Shown here piece by piece: positions 1-11,905 of a DNA stretch of 64,000 bases. The stretch spans positions 1,008,831 to 1,072,830 of the forward strand of contig KN834754.1 of assembly GCA_000827265.1 (NCBI GenBank). Reading direction: 5' to 3'. Numbering within the stretch: position 1 is the first letter of the stretch; each line of letters starts with the position of its first letter. The position numbers were made by a program, and so were the translations under genes. The notes under the pieces are model-generated. The model was not told the DNA's origin. It made no database searches and saw only the letters and a list, made by a program, of their open reading frames with translations. The DNA is from Collybiopsis luxurians FD-317 M1 (taxonomy: Eukaryota > Basidiomycota > Agaricomycetes > Agaricales > Omphalotaceae).

Positions 1-1697
1 AGTGAGACACCACTTTCCTCCCAATCCCGCGAAAAGCCTTCGGCATCTCCGAGATTTGCCGGAGGCTTCAGTTGTCCTCCCCCGTTCACACAACCACTCG
101 GGCAAGCCATCACTTCAATATAATCATACCCTCTTTCCGAGCTCACCTCCTGTCCCCTCTTGCCTCGCTTCATCACAGCGGCTCTTCCTTTCAGTCTTCC
201 TGCTGCACCTGTTCCCACACGCACCCCGCTTTCCTTTCCTACTTTGCGGACCACGTTTTGAAGATTTCGAAAGCCGTAGCACTTGGCACCTTTGAAAACA
301 ACTTCTCCTGAGTCATTCGGCCCTGCATCTCGTTGAAGCACAATCTCCTCATAATCCGCATTGCGAATTTGCTTCACAGATAGAGACAGCGGGAATGGCG
401 ATGTCAGCTTCAAGTGTTCTATTATTGAGTGGAGATATGAACCGGACGACGATCCCGAATGTTGTACGAGTTCTGGAAGTAATGCTTCTTCCAAACTTGA
501 AGACAACGATGCTGTTTTCGAAGGACCGAGGATTTCGCCCGGCACCGGTAATGAAAGATCCCAAGCCTTTTCTTGAGCTAGGAGTTGCATTTCGCCGGTC
601 GTGATGACACAGTCTAGGTCTCGAGTAGAATACATTTCATTGTAGAAATCGGTTCGAGATGCCTCGAGTTTCTTGTCGTAGCAGGGCATGACCGCCACAT
701 GGTAGATTTCGTTCGGGCTGATGGACAGATTAAGGTTCGAGAAAAGACTAAATGGACACACGCGACATACCGTTTTCCCCACTTTTGGCCCATCCAATTC
801 TTTACCAACGTGCCCATGACTTGCTGTGGGCTTTTAGTGTTTGAAATGAATGGGAGTATCTCCGGATGTGCCTTCTCTGCGTAACAGATCCAACCTGGAC
901 AGGCACTCGCCAACATTGGTAAAGCCGTGCCACCTGCGTCCTCCTTACCCTGATCTTTCAAACGATGCTTCTCCTGACGCTCTACAAATTCTTTCACATG
1001 CTCCCTTAGGGCTATATGTCTCGCGAAAGTTGTGTCAAAGACGTGCGCAAAACCTAACGCCTCCTTGCAAAAAGCGCGGAGACGATAAAGCACTTGACGA
1101 GAGGTCACTGGTGTAGATGATGACGATGATATTGATGCAGCAAGAGAAGCAAGGCTCTGAGGCGCAATAGAAATTACGGTAACTTTCCTTGACGCAGGAC
1201 TAGCAGCTGCGTTGGAGGAAAGAAAATCTAAAACTTCTACATGGGATTGCAGGGTGATCAAGACGGATTCTGCGGATGTTATACAACCGCTGGCGAAATA
1301 CATAAGTAAGAGATGTTATATGCAAAAGGAGGGGGACATACCTGCACGCCAAACAATCATTCAAACTGATCTGCGCTTGTTCCAGCTTGGTTCCCGATGA
1401 TAGAGAGCCCTTGATCGAGGCAGAATTGTCTACTTCATAATACGAGCCATTGGTATCTATTCTGATTTCATTCTAACAACCAATTATTAGGGTCTTGATG
1501 CAAAGGGATGCGGGGAAGTACATGCAGAGGCAGCACCAGGTTCACTCTTGGGTAAAATCTGTTCAACCGGCTTAATACACGCTTGAGACGGAGTTATAAA
1601 ATCATTAAGATCGGTGAGCGTCTGTATGGCTCTATTTTAGCCAGATTATATCGGATTGGTGAGCCTGGAGACCTACGAGCGCACCAGAGAAAGCCAT
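1..1697 (-). CDS. NAR1: Cytosolic Fe-S assembly factor NAR1 (3'-truncated by window edge)
   Basis: Iron-only-hydrogenase-like protein of the cytosolic iron-sulfur assembly (CIA) machinery, which helps pass Fe-S clusters to cytosolic and nuclear apoproteins. The start at 1697 gives an N-terminus beginning MAFSGALTLTDLNDF once a first intron is removed. Visible landmarks are ACIKPVEQ, the N-terminal cluster motif CLACSGC split by an intron near 1301-1354, then ACPGWICYAEK, VMPCYDKK and, near the left edge, MACPSGCVNGGG, which supply the C-terminal cluster cysteines. Four introns are inferred (around 1625-1675, 1450-1510, 1300-1355 and 740-775). The frame stays open to base 1, so the C-terminal end lies outside the window. 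The identification is firm; the second intron is the least certain junction. Confidence 0.92.
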
Positions 1698-2007
1698 GAA
1701 CAGTGAAAGTTTTTGAAAGAGGTGACTCAGCTTGCATTTCGATGATGCAATTTTAATCGGGCCGGAACGTTCCGTTTCCCGGCCCCACTCCCCCGAAAGT
1801 ATATCGCAGATTTGTACCATCGTAACAATTTACGTGCAGAATTCAAAGTCTCTACGATTTTGCACCTCATTACGAAGCATGTTGGAGATTATAATCTCCA
1901 GATTCTCTGCCACGCTCAAATTCGACGTAAAAAAGGTGAACGTGGGTGATGAAGACATTTTCTGCTGATAATTACAAACTAAAAGGCGAGTACAATAATA
2001 GCTACAG
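1698..2007. other. Intergenic: NAR1 5' side and 3' side of the next gene
   Basis: About 310 bases between the NAR1 start codon and the stop codon of the neighbouring minus-strand gene. It should hold the NAR1 promoter and the neighbour's 3' UTR. I see no coding signal or RNA gene in it. Confidence 0.5.
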
Positions 2008-2713
2008 CTAATGCGGTGTAGTCCCAGTGGTATATAGCCCGGGAGAAGTACAGATGACCAGTCTCGGTCTACTGTTGAAGATCACCGGTGCAGGAGGTGT
2101 AATCTTGATATCCGAGTGCAAAGTTTTGCATAAATCAGGGTGGCTTAAATCGTCCGATGTATATGACGGCGGACGAGGATAGTACGCAGGAAGAGGTTCG
2201 TACGACGAGCCTGGAATCGAAAAATCACGTTCCAGCTGCTCAACATTTCTATGCAGCTCTTGTCTCTGGCGGAGTGTAGTTCCGCATGTTTCGCGTTCTC
2301 TGAAAACTTTTCGCCGCGCGTAGCATCGAAAGATGTAGAGACATATGGAGGGAACAATGATGACCACAAAAATGAGAATGAGCGTCGTGGCAACAGGGTT
2401 GTCAGAAGGACTTCCTAGATCTCGTCGTAGGGGAGTATGGAAAGGCTGAAAGGAGTGTGCACTAGGTAGTTTGTGGGTGCTCTGTAGAAACGTCGACAAT
2501 ACCGAGAATCTCGGGTCATTGACGCTTTCCAGTAGACCGCTAACTTTCACCGGAGGAAAGGAAGGATTGGATAAAAAGAACGGAGGCATGAACAGCCAGA
2601 AATCGTCTATGTGATAGGGGAAACTTCAGTAGGCGAGCCAGCTTAGTCCTTCCGTGAAAAGACCTTACCTTCAAAGAAAGAAAATGCAGATAGTATCGCC
2701 GCCAAGAGGAAGC
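2008..2713 (-). CDS. Small single-pass membrane protein, unknown function
   Basis: I do not recognise this protein. The main exon (2008-2606) encodes about 190 residues: a Ser/Pro-rich N-terminal part, one strong membrane segment (ATTLILIFVVIIVPSICLYI), a basic stretch after it (CYARRKVFRERE) and a Pro/Tyr-rich tail with PPAYYPRPPSYT-like spacing. A consensus intron (GTAAGG donor at 2668, acceptor at 2607) connects in frame to an upstream exon coding a hydrophobic FLLAAILSAFSFFE segment that resembles a signal peptide, but I could not find its start codon. If that exon is not used, the ORF starts at 2589 with MPPFFLSN. The layout suits a type I surface protein with a short cytosolic tail. The gene is probable; the N-terminus is unresolved. 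Confidence 0.5.
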
Positions 2714-3662
2714 CTCATATCCTATATACCATACGGACAAAATAGACCGCGTCAGGAAGGGCGGATAAGGACTTCGGCTATCTGGCTTGATATGCCCGTC
2801 CAATGCGACCGCGCAAGGTTAGCGACTCATTGCAGTGCCCTGGGGAGTACATCCCTGACGGTCAAGTCCTCAAAGTCTTACTGGTCTAATACACCCCGCG
2901 CTCAAAGAAATCCAGCTACTTGGTATCAAAGGCTTCCCGAATCCCAAGCGCCAACAGAGTTATTGACGATGAGACGATAACTAAATCTAGCCGCATCCAC
3001 AGTCATCCAAAATAGCTCTTCATCCTTGAAGCTCCGCTTCGGAACTTGCGTCTCGGAGGGACTAACGAAAACTACACGATGAGCGGTGAAAACCACAAAT
3101 TGAATTCAAACAAAGCCTACCACCCCGCAAACTGAAGAATTTGGTACGTACTTACATATCCAGAAAATTCAGAGCTTGCTATGGTGATTAAGTAGGATCA
3201 ATCTTGATATCCCCAATGGGAACTACCAAGCGCAGATCTAGGGTGCGCTGAAGTTGATTGGAAAATTTGAATATATAAAACGAATCTCGAACCATACGAA
3301 CTGGGAAAAAGGTATTCAGTCATCTCTCTGTCGCGGAATTCAAACTCCCCCGACTTCACGAAACAAGTTATTTAGCGATGAATGCCTTTAAACATTGAAT
3401 GCGCTACATTTAAAACATCCAAATGGTCAAGTTTGCACCATCCACTGCCTGTAGGAAACGGTAGCTCTTGAGTACTTCATGTAGGGGAGAGCGCCATGGC
3501 TATGTAGTAAATAGTTCTGTGCACAAGAGTTCAAATGTTAATGAACCAGAAGTATAATTTTGACTCAACGTATACATCTAGGGAATCTTCGAACGGCCTA
3601 ACAAAACTGGCCTTCTTGTTCAATCCGGTTTAGTGACAAGTACAAAATATTATAAGCCGTGA
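2714..3662. other. Intergenic, no gene recognised
   Basis: About 950 bases, AT-rich in its second half. A 108-codon plus-strand ORF at 2654-2980 overlaps the preceding gene on the other strand, has no recognisable motif and reads as a chance ORF. I see nothing else here. Confidence 0.4.
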
Positions 3663-4970
3663 CTACAAGAGGAAAAGTCCGAGGGCAGAGACGAATATAG
3701 ATACAAAAATAACTTGAGAGTGGATCGGCTTGATTGTCTTGATTGCGAGGTTTGTCACCGTGCTGTTAGAAGGATTACCGCCTGCCCACAATTGGAAATT
3801 GCGATAGTATGTATGCGTGGTATTTGGAGTTGCCCAGGAGTCGTCAGAACCTACGATTACAGATTGTTAAAAAGTCCATGATTTCGAAAACATTCTTCAG
3901 AAGCTCTCACCTCCAAAAAAAGTTCTAAAAGTTCGGAATCATGAGTAATGGAAATGTTTGGTCTGAAAAATTTTATCAACGTACGAAAAGTATAGACCGT
4001 TCGCGTTAACGGCAGAGCCCTTTCGAAATTGGATATTTTGTTTGGAAATTACTTGAAGGTCATTAAAGCTTTTGGACGATCAGTATGAGAGCAAGCGCGA
4101 TCCAAGCTATACCCTTACTAGAGCTGAAGATTTCCATTCGCAGCTGTGACCGGATTATTTAATTGCACGAGAAGCGTGACAGAATTCCATCTGCTCAGAA
4201 GTTAAATGTAAGATTCAATGCGGGGAGGAAATCTGCTCACCCTCCGCTAATAAACGAGAACGATCCCCGAGAAACACTGACACCGAAGTCGGAATTGCAA
4301 ATGATATCCGTTTCCTGGCAAAACGCATCCGAAGTAGGAATGTACGCATATACTAAGCAGTAAGTGTTATTTAAGGACAACTCATCGGATAACGGTATTC
4401 AACAGGCCTACCTTCCCCGGCCCCATCTGGTCTCCACATTATTCTCGTACTAAAGCAGTCTAAGCCTGTAGGTTCATCTCCGCCGCTACATCCAGTAACG
4501 TTAGGGCCTCCTCTAAGGCCTGGCAATTTGCCGCCCTTGACCCAATCGAATCCCTTGTCGAAAGCGATGTCATAGCTAAGAAGCATTGATTGAAAACTCG
4601 ACCCGTCAGTCGTGTTCCACAAGTTCTCAAATTGAGCTCCGCCAGTATTATGTGAGAAGCTCCCGGCAGGATATGTTACCTGAAGAACTGAAGACGAGTT
4701 GGCAGATGTTGATGTACTATTTGGGAACGGATCTGTGACGAAAGCGAGGTCCTCTCCTTTATCTTGTATGCGCCCTTTGCTGAGCGACCATTCAGAAACA
4801 ATGAGCGATTGGGAATCCGAACTGGCGAGAGTTGCTGTCGGAAATGGAAGAGAAGTGCTAGTCGTAAGGGAGAACTGGGAAGCCAAAGCTTCGGGTGAAG
4901 CATGGATGGCGAGAACGAAAGAAAGTGAAAAAGAAAGAAGAATAAATCCAGAATAAATACAAAAGTTCAT
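3663..4970 (-). CDS. Polysaccharide lyase family 14-like secreted protein with hydrophobic C-terminal tail
   Basis: Probable fungal PL14 lyase; members of this family cleave uronic-acid polysaccharides by beta-elimination. The roughly 340-residue product has a signal peptide (MNFCIYSGFILLSFSLSFVL), a Ser/Thr-rich linker, then the domain with SYDIAFDKGFDWVKGGKLPG, MWRPDGAGE and, across an intron, VYAYIP. Five introns can be traced without frame loss, the last exons giving TFFGGSDDSW and YYRNFQLWAGG. After a short NSTVTN region the protein ends in a hydrophobic stretch (VIFVSIFVSALGLFLL) directly before the TAG at 3663, which looks like a GPI-anchor signal. It is divergent from the transporter gene, with 159 bp between start codons. 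The family call rests on remembered motifs; the exact substrate cannot be told. Confidence 0.82.
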
Positions 4971-5129
4971 TCTGGCGGGAGACCAGCGACGAGCCTGCGC
5001 GAATCCGGTAAAAAGTCAAGATGTAGAATTGCTAAGATTGTTATTTTCTACGTTTAGGCACGTGGCGCAACTTCCGGTCTTCGCAGGCTGTACCAAAATC
5101 TTTACTCACTACGTCCATGACTGCCTCAA

Positions 5130-7240
5130 ATGTTTTCTTCTAGTAGACCACGGGACAAAGCTACTTCTCAAGATGTTGAGAATGGAGAGGCCAGCAGACC
5201 TCTACTCGGAGACCACGACGTCGTATTCTCGGTGGATGATGACGATTCAGACGAAGAACCTTTAGTTACTTCCTCCAGGGGCGAACATTCAGTCAGGTTT
5301 CAGGAAGATGTACAGGTAATCGGTCCTCCGTTACGCTCTACTATCGCCAGTCGTGAGGCAGGTGTGTAATTCGCGAGTTTCCTGGAATGTACACTTTTGT
5401 AATGAAGGATAAATGGCAGAATTTGAGCTCGACAGTGATGAATTGGAAGATGAACCACAACCTGAAATTATTAGACTACCTAGAGGCCGTACCAATACTA
5501 CTATGCCGCTCATAGTCGGTTTACTTGATTCGTCGCGTCGATCCTCTGATAGTCCTTTCCCGTTACACGAAGCGAATGGACGCGTCGAAACATCCGACGT
5601 TGACCTCGAAGCAATAGCAGCCAAACGAACAGCTGGAGGAGGACTGTTTGACTCTATCGCCAACATGGCCAACTCTATCTTGGGCGCAGGTGAATAGGAA
5701 AGTGGAAGAGTCTGTGAAGATACTGACAAACGCTTTTATAGGTATAATCGGTAATACCGTCCAGGCCATGACCTTTTTATGGCCCTGATTGATTTTTTTT
5801 TTTAGGTTTGCCCTATGCTATGAGTCAAGCCGGGTTCTTTATGGGACTCTTCCTCTTGGTCATCCTGGGTGGTGTAACGGATTGGACGATTCGATTAATC
5901 GTCGTCAATGCGAAACTGAGCGGTAGCCACACTTACATTGACATTATGAACCGCTGCTTTGGATCCAGTGGTCGTGCAGCCGTCTCGTTTTTCCAATTTT
6001 CTTTCGCTTTTGGAGGTAAGTCAACTCCCGAGTTTCTACTACGGATCGATTTCTTGAAATATTTTCTTTCCTTGCAGGAATGTGTGCTTTCGGTATCATA
6101 ATCGGAGATACCATACCTCATGTCATTCGTTCTGTATTCCCAACTCTCTACAAGATACCAGTGCTAGGACTCCTTACCAACAGACAATTCGTCATTTTTC
6201 TATGTACAACCTGTGTTTCCTACCCGCTTTCTCTGTATCGCGACATTCACAAACTCTCGCGTGCTTCCGGCTTGGCTCTAGTTAGCATGCTCATCATCGT
6301 GGTGTCAGTAATTGTCGAGGGGCCCCACGTTCCAGCCAAAATGAAAGGCGACCCATCTTCAAGGTTTTCTTTTGTGAACCCCGGAATATTCCAGGCAATT
6401 GGCGTAATAAGTTTTGCGTTTGGTGCGTCATTGGATTAAACGTAGTGTTCGAGCTTACCCATGCCGTATAGTCTGTCACCACAACTCTCTTCTTATTTAC
6501 GGAAGCTTGAAGACTCCAACGCTCGATCGATTTGCTCAAGTCACGCATGTTTCTACCTTAATCTCGCTTGTTGCCTGTTGCACTCTCGCAGTATCAGGCT
6601 ACTTGGTATTCACCGACGAAACGCAGGGGAATATTCTCAATAACTTTCCCTCAGTGAGTAGCCGAAACTGTTGTCAACGAATTTACAAACTCTTGTTCTT
6701 AGAATAACACACTAATCAACGTGGCGCGCTTTTGCTTCGGGTTGAATATGTTTACGACACTACCGCTCGAGCTCTTCGTTTGCAGAGAGGTCGGTTCCTT
6801 CTTCCCACATCCGTCCGTTTGCATACGCTTAGGCTGCTGAGTTATAGGTTATTGAGGACTACTTCTTCTCACATGAGGATTTCAATCCTCAACGACACCT
6901 ATTCTTTACTACCACCATCCTCTTCTCCTCAATGTCTCGTGAGTACCGTAGATTCTCGCCAGTCCAACTCTAGCACTGACATGTTACAGTTGCAATGATT
7001 ACTTGTGATCTCGGAGTAATGCTCGAAATCACCGGTGGAGTCTCTGCCACTGCGTTAGCCTTCATTTTTCCTGCGGCTTGCTATTTGAAACTGTCAGACC
7101 AGTCTTTACCCTGGTATGGCCGCAACAGACTTCCGGCTTTTGTTTGTGTGACATTCGGAGTCATCGTCATGACACTCTCCTTATTTCTTGCCCTTGCCAA
7201 GTCCTGGACGAAGGAAGGAGAAGCGAAAATTTGCATGTAG
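5130..7240 (+). CDS. Vacuolar-type amino-acid transporter (AVT / SLC38-like)
   Basis: Member of the amino acid/auxin permease (AA_trans) family, closest in feel to fungal AVT vacuolar exporters. It has a long acidic cytosolic N-terminus (about 170 residues, with DVVFSVDDDDSDEEP), then the membrane domain: SILGAGIIGLPYAMSQAGFF as first helix, and several further helices ending TLSLFLALAKSW. The signature GIIG is carried by a 9-nt exon at 5742-5750 between two GT-AG introns. At least eight introns are inferred; one at about 6422-6470 restores the frame in AFVCHHNSLLIYGSL. The start at 5130 is the first ATG of the open N-terminal exon; an ATG at 5029 lies in another frame. Transport direction and substrate are inferred from the family only. 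Confidence 0.88.
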
Positions 7241-7348
7241 CACATGTAACTTGCTATCTATTTCCCCAACTAGACTGTACAACTTAATTTTAGGGCAACG
7301 GACCAAATCTGGACTAAAATATTAATAGTACTATCTAAAGAGCATATT

Positions 7349-9204
7349 TTATAAAATTTGCGTGGCTTGTCGTAATCCCTTGATATCGTCAATAGATTCC
7401 AGTCGGGCTCCCTTTGCCATGCTCTCTTCCGCAGACAACGGCGAGACATCCAACTTGTCATAGGTACTCCAAACGTGCTCGATACGTTCTCGAGGCCATC
7501 GGTCAGGTTGACACTCTTGAGGTTCACACACAAGAAGCCATATAGCATCATATCCTCCCGCTATCACAAGGTAATCAGAAGAATCTTCAGGATAACTACC
7601 AACTCACCACCCGGGACGCCCCCTCCTATCACACCCGCTTGAGAACAGCACACGTCAAGAAGCTGCGTCTGCTCCGGGGGTTCGATGGGAACACCAGCGA
7701 GTTGGCCCATCTCTCGCATGTTTTTCCTGATCGCCTAAAATTCACGCCGACCGTCAGTCTTGCCAGGAACCAGGAAGAAAATAATTTTAAAAAAATAATA
7801 CCTCTGATACCTCGTGCACTTCATAAAATCCAGCAGCAACTTGAACTTCATACTGATCAAATGACGGGTCGGCGATCCACTATAGGCAGGGATTAGAAAC
7901 TGATTTCGTCGGTACAGATCTCGTAAGACTTGCTTGCACGGGCTGTAATGAAGAGATAAATTTGACAATAGAAGCATAGCTTTTGGGATCTCTGGAATGA
8001 AGGGTGCTTAAATTCGAAAGAGAAGAAGCTAAAGATTGATTGAGCTGGTCGAGAGCGGTCCATAGGGTATGCGCTAAAGAATCATGATCAATAACCGAAC
8101 CGACCAAGGAACAATGATATGAACAAACCCTTGTCGGGGTTGTCTTTACGCCACTGGAGGACCTTTCCTACTAGCGACGGAGTATCACTTCCATGGTCGA
8201 TATCGGCCAGCATTATGCGCGTCAGAGGTGGCAAGCGGAATGGTTGAATACGATAGTTCCATGCTGCATTGTCTGGCGAAATGATCGATAGGATTGATTC
8301 TGCCTAAAAATTATTTAGAACAGCAATGAAAAGAGTATTCAGAGCAAGCATACAGAAGGATCGTTCATGAGAGGCGCAATGACACTTGGATCAAACCGAG
8401 TGTACAAATGACTTCCAAAGACCGCGGCGGCCACATCAAACCCACTGCCAACCTTGCCTTGGGCTAAACAGTGAATAAACTGTGCAAGGTTATGGGCCAA
8501 TTGTCGGCCGTTCCCCTGATCTTCATAGAACGCAGATGAGGGGACAACTTGAAGGTGAACAAGCAGAGCGGAGACTAGGGATGTGATCAACGCGGCGGAT
8601 GAGCCGAGGCCAGTCTTGTGAACCTCGGATAACGCTACTCCCTGTGGATAAAACGGCTGAATGCTGGACAGGGAAGATAATGTTCGAGGCAGATTCTGAG
8701 CAGATAGCTAGAGGCAGACAGGCGTTAGAAAATATTTCGAGGCCCGAGAGAGGTCGACATACTTGGGCCCTTTGTGAGTAGAAGTCGTTATCTCCTACGA
8801 TGGCAATATCCAATCCATTTGCCAGAACCTTGTTGATAGCTTCGTCCCCCCGGAATTTATAAGCGAGAGATACGGTGTGCTGAATGGCAAGCTGAACAAA
8901 CTTGTTGCTGCTCGCGCTAAGTAAATGGCGATCTTTAGATAAATTCGGCGCAACATAGCTTGACTTCCTACTTTGTTTCCAGAGCCTTAACCGTTGTTGA
9001 AGAGAGGGAATAGGACCAGGTCGATTGGGTAAACTGAGGGGAACGAACTTGAATTATACTTGAGCCACGCGCCGAAGATGTTATGACAGTATAGAAACGC
9101 GAAGAGGTCGATATCACGACGCCAGAGTAAGCTGGGTCCAGTACGAGATATCCTCCAGCGACGAGCACCTTTCCGGGAGCAGACACGACCGTTGGCTGGG
9201 ACAT
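7349..9204 (-). CDS. ERG8: Phosphomevalonate kinase
   Basis: GHMP-family kinase that phosphorylates mevalonate-5-phosphate in the sterol/isoprenoid pathway. The N-terminus reads [20 protein letters not shown], typical of ERG8. The ATP-binding motif [10 protein letters not shown] follows, then [15 protein letters not shown], and the C-terminal GHMP motif [11 protein letters not shown] is formed across a splice site near 7560-7615. Around seven introns are needed. One of them (about 8914-8968) restores the frame into [11 protein letters not shown]. The gene is convergent with the transporter (109 bp between stop codons) and lies upstream-to-downstream of HEM15 on the same strand. Identification is strong; some inner junctions between 7700 and 8150 are unclear. 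Confidence 0.9.
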
Positions 9205-9378
9205 TTTAGAGTTTTCCAGTTCAAGAGTAAACTGAGTACCAGCATCCTGGCTTTATATCACAAGGTAGGAAAAAGAATATTTCGTAAGCCAGATAGTACC
9301 CTTCTTCGAATTTATTCCTGGGTTAAATACGCTACACAAAATTCTATCCTCCGCAAGGAACTCAATTGTGATGACAGT

Positions 9379-10792
9379 CTAACTTCCCCCTCGAGCAAAC
9401 CATGACTTGGTCTGTCCACATGTTGCGTTAACACAGCCGGGACATCTTAATCCCATCTGAACGCTTGTGGGTCCATGCTTGTTCGATAATTGGTCTTGAA
9501 GATGTTGAGCAGCAATGTCGGCCAGAGCTCGAATGAACACTGGTGAGTCGTTTAACGATTCTGAGCGAAGAGCTTCGATCCCGAGCTGAAACGGAGTAAA
9601 CAACAGATTTAGAGAACAAGGGTTGGCTTACTTGGCGAGCTTCCTTCATATACTCTAGATCAAGCTCATACAGCGTCTCAATATGATCGCTTGTAAAAGC
9701 TATGGGAACGAGAACGACCTGCTTTCTTCCTAGCCGAGCTAATCCTTTCAAAGCCTCACTTGTTTGGGGTCCCATCCATCGCGATGGCCCTACTTTTGAT
9801 TGCCAGACGAGACGATAAGGGTTTGATTGGCCAAGTCGCTGCATGACCGCAGATACAGATGCCGAAACTTCGAGAATGTAAGGGTCCCCGCGGTTTACCA
9901 CGGATAAAGGTAAAGAATGTGCTGAAAAAAGGATGACAGTTTCCGAACGTGTTGATGCAGGGAACTTGGCAAGAGCAGTTTCAATATTCTGAGCGACGGC
10001 CTATATACGTACAATGAATTTCGAGAACCAAGGAATATCCCATAAAAGGACCATACCTCGATGAAGCCGGGGTGTGTGCCCCAACGGTCGATCACGCTCC
10101 AGGATACGTCCTGCCCAAACTCACCGGCCTTGCCGCGTCTGAAAATTTCGTTCAAACTACTTCCCGTCGTACTACAACTGTACTGCGGATACTGAGTAAA
10201 TGCCACGGCACGCGTCACACCATCAGCTTTCATTTCTTGAGCGGTTTCTTGAGTCAAAGGACGGGCATAACGGAAAGCCACGTATGCTTTATGCGGAGCG
10301 GTTTTTGGATGAAGTTCATCTAGAAGTTTGGCCATTGCCTCTCCCTGCATTCGCGTGTATTTCAGAATGGGGGAGCCACCTCCGATGTCGGCATATTGCT
10401 TCTCAATCATGGGAGTCCGTCTTCGAGCAATATATGGAGCCAAGATCGACTGGAAGGGTAAAGGAATCAGATCATTGTCGGAGAAAAGATTCTTGAGAAA
10501 GTCATGAGTTTCTTCGACCTAGAAGCAACAGATTTAGGAGCACATGGTACTGAAGCGATGAATGGAAGCGTACAGTTGACGGTCCGCCCATATTAAGCAT
10601 CACGATAGCTGCGTGGTTCATGTTATTTAGTTCTACCTGGAAAACGTATGGGGGCACGAACCTGTTGGACTACGTCCCGTCAGCAAGGGAAAAAAAAAAT
10701 AGACAGGTTCATACATACCTCTTTCCAGCTGGAGGAGATTTGTGCAGGGAAGCAAATGAACGAGAAAGAGACCGCGCGATTGAGGACTTCAT
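9379..10792 (-). CDS. HEM15: Ferrochelatase, mitochondrial
   Basis: Terminal haem-synthesis enzyme that inserts Fe2+ into protoporphyrin IX at the inner mitochondrial membrane. The start at 10792 gives a basic, Ser-rich presequence ([19 protein letters not shown]). The conserved core begins [12 protein letters not shown] and continues with [33 protein letters not shown] and [16 protein letters not shown]. The C-terminus carries CPGCVNATC, which together with the Cys in YSCSTTGSS matches the four ligands of the [2Fe-2S] cluster known from animal and some fungal ferrochelatases and absent in S. cerevisiae. About five introns are inferred. Joining exon 1 to exon 2 in phase 2 gives an open frame and avoids an implausible 28-nt intron. 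Confidence 0.95.
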
Positions 10793-10989
10793 GATGGTAG
10801 AGAGTAGAGAGCGACGTAAGTGAGTAAGACACGGTCGCGACCGCGGAGCGGAAATCGGCACAGGAACGCTTCAGCCAATGAAATATCGAGGATTTATTGC
10901 TATTCTACGGTTATTAGGATGCTCTCTTTGTATAGTAGTATTACATGAGTAACAACTGGCAGTATATCTGAAAGCCGGAGCCTTCATCT

Positions 10990-11628
10990 TCAGGGACCTG
11001 GTAAACCCGGGTACGCCGGAGGAGTATCCGGAACTCGAGAAGTCGCAGACAAGGTCCCATCGACATTGACAATCAACAAGTCTTCCATGTCAGAAGAGAC
11101 CATCACAGTACTATGTGTAGGTCGAGCAAAAGTTGAGTATCTCGGAGCATCTCTGCGCACAACAGATCCAAATCGCGGGGGGTGTAAACTAGAGGGTCGG
11201 GATGAAGTTGCTAAGCGAACATCAACCTCGCTACGAGAAAATTGTCGACCGTGAGGATGAGAATGAGCATGGGAGCTACGGATACCTGGGCGACTCCCGG
11301 GACGGATTGGTCTGGATATCCGATTGGTAGACAGAGAAGGTCGGGGTTGCATGAGATCCAGTATGTTGGATGAATGCTGGCGAGATTTATTTCGTTGTTC
11401 AAGCTGGAAATATGAGGTTATTCAACAGTCAGAAGAGCTAGGATCGCGGAAACGCACCTCTCGTCCATCAGCATGCTTTACCCAGGAAAAAGAAAACAAC
11501 ATTTTTGATTTCTGAACCAGTTGATTGAAGCACTGAACGGTCTTGGTTGACTTTGTCGACTCTTTGCTGCTATGAACTCGATTGAGTTTGATAAGAAAAA
11601 GGGAAATAAAGCTGACGAACCCGGGCAT
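10990..11628 (-). CDS. Small Arg/Ser/Pro-rich hypothetical protein
   Basis: Not recognised. Two exons join through an intron near 11418-11457 (GTGCGT donor), giving about 195 residues: a short hydrophobic N-terminal segment (FVSFISLFLIKL), a basic middle with SWVKHADGREL, then a Ser/Arg/Pro/His-rich tail ending TPPAYPGLPGP. An in-frame-independent ATG further upstream at 11729 (MSGSKLLLRPLT) could be an alternative first exon, but I could not connect it. It is divergent from SDH2 (277 bp to that start codon). The low-complexity tail gives no functional hint. Confidence 0.45.
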
Positions 11629-11747
11629 TTGTATGGGGAGTAGGTGTACGACTGAAGGGCATGGACGATCGAGTCCTTGTTCTCTTTCGTCATGGTCAAC
11701 GGCCGCAACAATAACTTTGAGCCAGACATTGCAGATAACAGCTGCGG

Positions 11748-11797
11748 CTAATCTAATCTAATCTTATTTAATCTAATCTTAACTAATCTAATCTCAC
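11748..11797. repeat. Degenerate TAATC tandem repeat
   Basis: About nine copies of a TAATC/TTAATC-like pentamer in roughly 50 bases, between the divergent hypothetical gene and SDH2. It looks like a simple microsatellite with point changes. Confidence 0.7.
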
Positions 11798-11814
11798 CTA
11801 GTCAAGAAATTCAA

Positions 11815-11827
11815 CCAATCTGATTGG
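11815..11827. promoter_or_regulatory. Palindromic CCAAT box pair upstream of SDH2
   Basis: CCAAT followed by CTG and then ATTGG forms a perfect inverted repeat about 79 bases upstream of the SDH2 start codon. CCAAT boxes are bound by the Hap2/3/5 (NF-Y) complex, which controls respiratory genes in fungi. A role here is inferred from position and motif only. Confidence 0.5.
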
Positions 11828-11905
11828 CTCCTGCTTCTCCGAATTCACGCGACGGATAGAGGTAGCCCCGCTCCTTTTCATTTCTTCTTCTTATCCTTCG
11901 CTGCC

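Noticed and set aside
614..1303. 229-codon minus ORF taken at face value as a complete protein
   Set aside because: It is the central NAR1 exon plus read-through into an intron; its last third does not match the family.
2654..2980. 108-codon plus-strand ORF
   Set aside because: Overlaps the opposite-strand gene and its likely leader exon, with no motif.
10632..10659. Apparent 28-nt intron in the ferrochelatase N-terminal region
   Set aside because: A phase-2 join of exon 1 to the next exon leaves the region open in frame up to [12 protein letters not shown], so no such intron is needed.
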